Assembly (NCBI GenBank): GCA_903931645.1
Contig: CAIZDF010000592.1
Location: forward strand, 1 to 7,262
Origin: an uncultured Tolumonas sp.
GTDB taxonomy: Bacteria > Pseudomonadota > Gammaproteobacteria > Enterobacterales > Aeromonadaceae
Direction of reading: 5' to 3'
Length of the DNA stretch: 7,262 nt
In this document: positions 6,881-7,262 of the stretch, piece by piece
Position numbering within the stretch: the stretch's first letter is position 1
Layout of the letters: every line of letters begins with the position of its first letter
Translations under genes and position numbers: made by a program
The notes under the pieces: generated by a model
Told to the model about the DNA's origin: nothing
The model's input: the letters and a program-made list of their open reading frames with translations, nothing else
Database searches by the model: none

Positions 6881-7262
6881 TTATTTTTTTCGAAGATGAT
6901 CTGACGCATAGATAGCCATCACATCAGCAGGTAATGGCTTACTTGCCAGATAACCTTGATAGAAATGACAAGATTGTTGCTTCAAGAATTGCAGCTGTTG
7001 ACGGGTTTCCACGCCTTCAGCCGTGACATTAAAACCGAGATGGCGCGCCATGGCTAACACCGCTTCCGCGATCGCCATATTACTGACATCATTCGGAATG
7101 CCTTTAATAAAGGTTCGATCAATTTTAAGTTCATTGACCGGCAACCGGGTCAGATAACCTAATGATGAATATCCAGTCCCGAAATCATCAATAGAAAAAC
7201 TGATCCCTATTGATTTCAGTTCAGTCATCTTTTGAATGGTATCTTCCAGCCCTTCCAATACC
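6881..7262 (-). CDS. EAL domain protein (c-di-GMP phosphodiesterase), C-terminal part
   Basis: The last 126 residues are present; the gene begins beyond the right edge. The first complete codons read V-L-E-G, the Leu codon being TTG, so this is not a true start. The segment covers the second half of an EAL domain: 'SIDDFGTGYSSLGYL' (metal-binding DD and loop 6), 'LKIDRTFI' (catalytic-region Lys), 'AEGVET' (catalytic-region Glu) and 'YQGYLASKPLP' (terminal Q-G and KPLP block). All these match active phosphodiesterases that cut c-di-GMP to pGpG, but the EAL motif itself lies outside. The domain ends about 14 residues before the stop, so it is C-terminal in the protein. Whether a GGDEF or sensor domain precedes it cannot be seen. 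It is 111 nt upstream of slt on the same strand and has no clear terminator. Confidence 0.93.
   Translation of the reverse strand, partial: VLEGLEDTIQKMTELKSIGISFSIDDFGTGYSSLGYLTRLPVNELKIDRTFIKGIPNDVSNMAIAEAVLAMARHLGFNVTAEGVETRQQLQFLKQQSCHFYQGYLASKPLPADVMAIYASDHLRKK

Noticed and set aside
1..7262. Possible mobile element, CRISPR array, tRNA, riboswitch or defence cassette
   Set aside because: No transposase, direct-repeat array, cloverleaf or toxin/effector gene was seen. All intact genes belong to common gammaproteobacterial families, and gaps between them are about 111 nt or less.

Overview
The window is ordinary chromosomal housekeeping and envelope DNA from a gammaproteobacterium. YgiQ, YeeZ, YafD-like and Slt proteins all resemble their enterobacterial homologues closely over their full length. 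The base composition is near even, and two c-di-GMP signalling genes flank the block. This would suit an Aeromonadales member of moderate GC, such as a Tolumonas-like organism, but that placement is an inference from family resemblance and could be wrong. I see no mobile element, CRISPR array, tRNA or rRNA gene, and no sign of recent transfer.

Layout from left to right. Positions 1-171 (+) hold the last 56 codons of a GGDEF (diguanylate cyclase) gene. It converges on a minus-strand pair: a secreted DUF2059 protein (241-696) and, upstream of it, the radical SAM protein YgiQ (740-3076). A long imperfect hairpin (209-239) lies between the convergent stops, and a perfect 6-bp hairpin (733-750) holds the ygiQ stop codon in its loop. 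ygiQ has its own promoter-like sequence (3111-3139). Further upstream on the minus strand is a compact three-gene unit: slt (soluble lytic transglycosylase, 4853-6769), yeeZ (atypical SDR, 4024-4836) and a YafD-like endonuclease/exonuclease/phosphatase lipoprotein (3185-4027). The slt-yeeZ gap is 16 nt, and yeeZ and the nuclease-fold gene overlap by ATGA, so the three are probably co-transcribed from a TATAAT promoter near 6830. The right edge (6881-7262, minus) is the C-terminal half of an EAL (c-di-GMP phosphodiesterase) domain protein.

Functionally, Slt trims peptidoglycan in the periplasm. The DUF2059 protein and the YafD-like lipoprotein are predicted to be exported too. YgiQ and YeeZ are cytoplasmic enzymes of unproven substrate. 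The observations most worth checking are the YafD-like protein, which has Ala where the family has the catalytic Asn of the GDFN motif and also carries a lipobox, and the absence of trpR directly after slt. I did not find a convincing novel multi-gene system.
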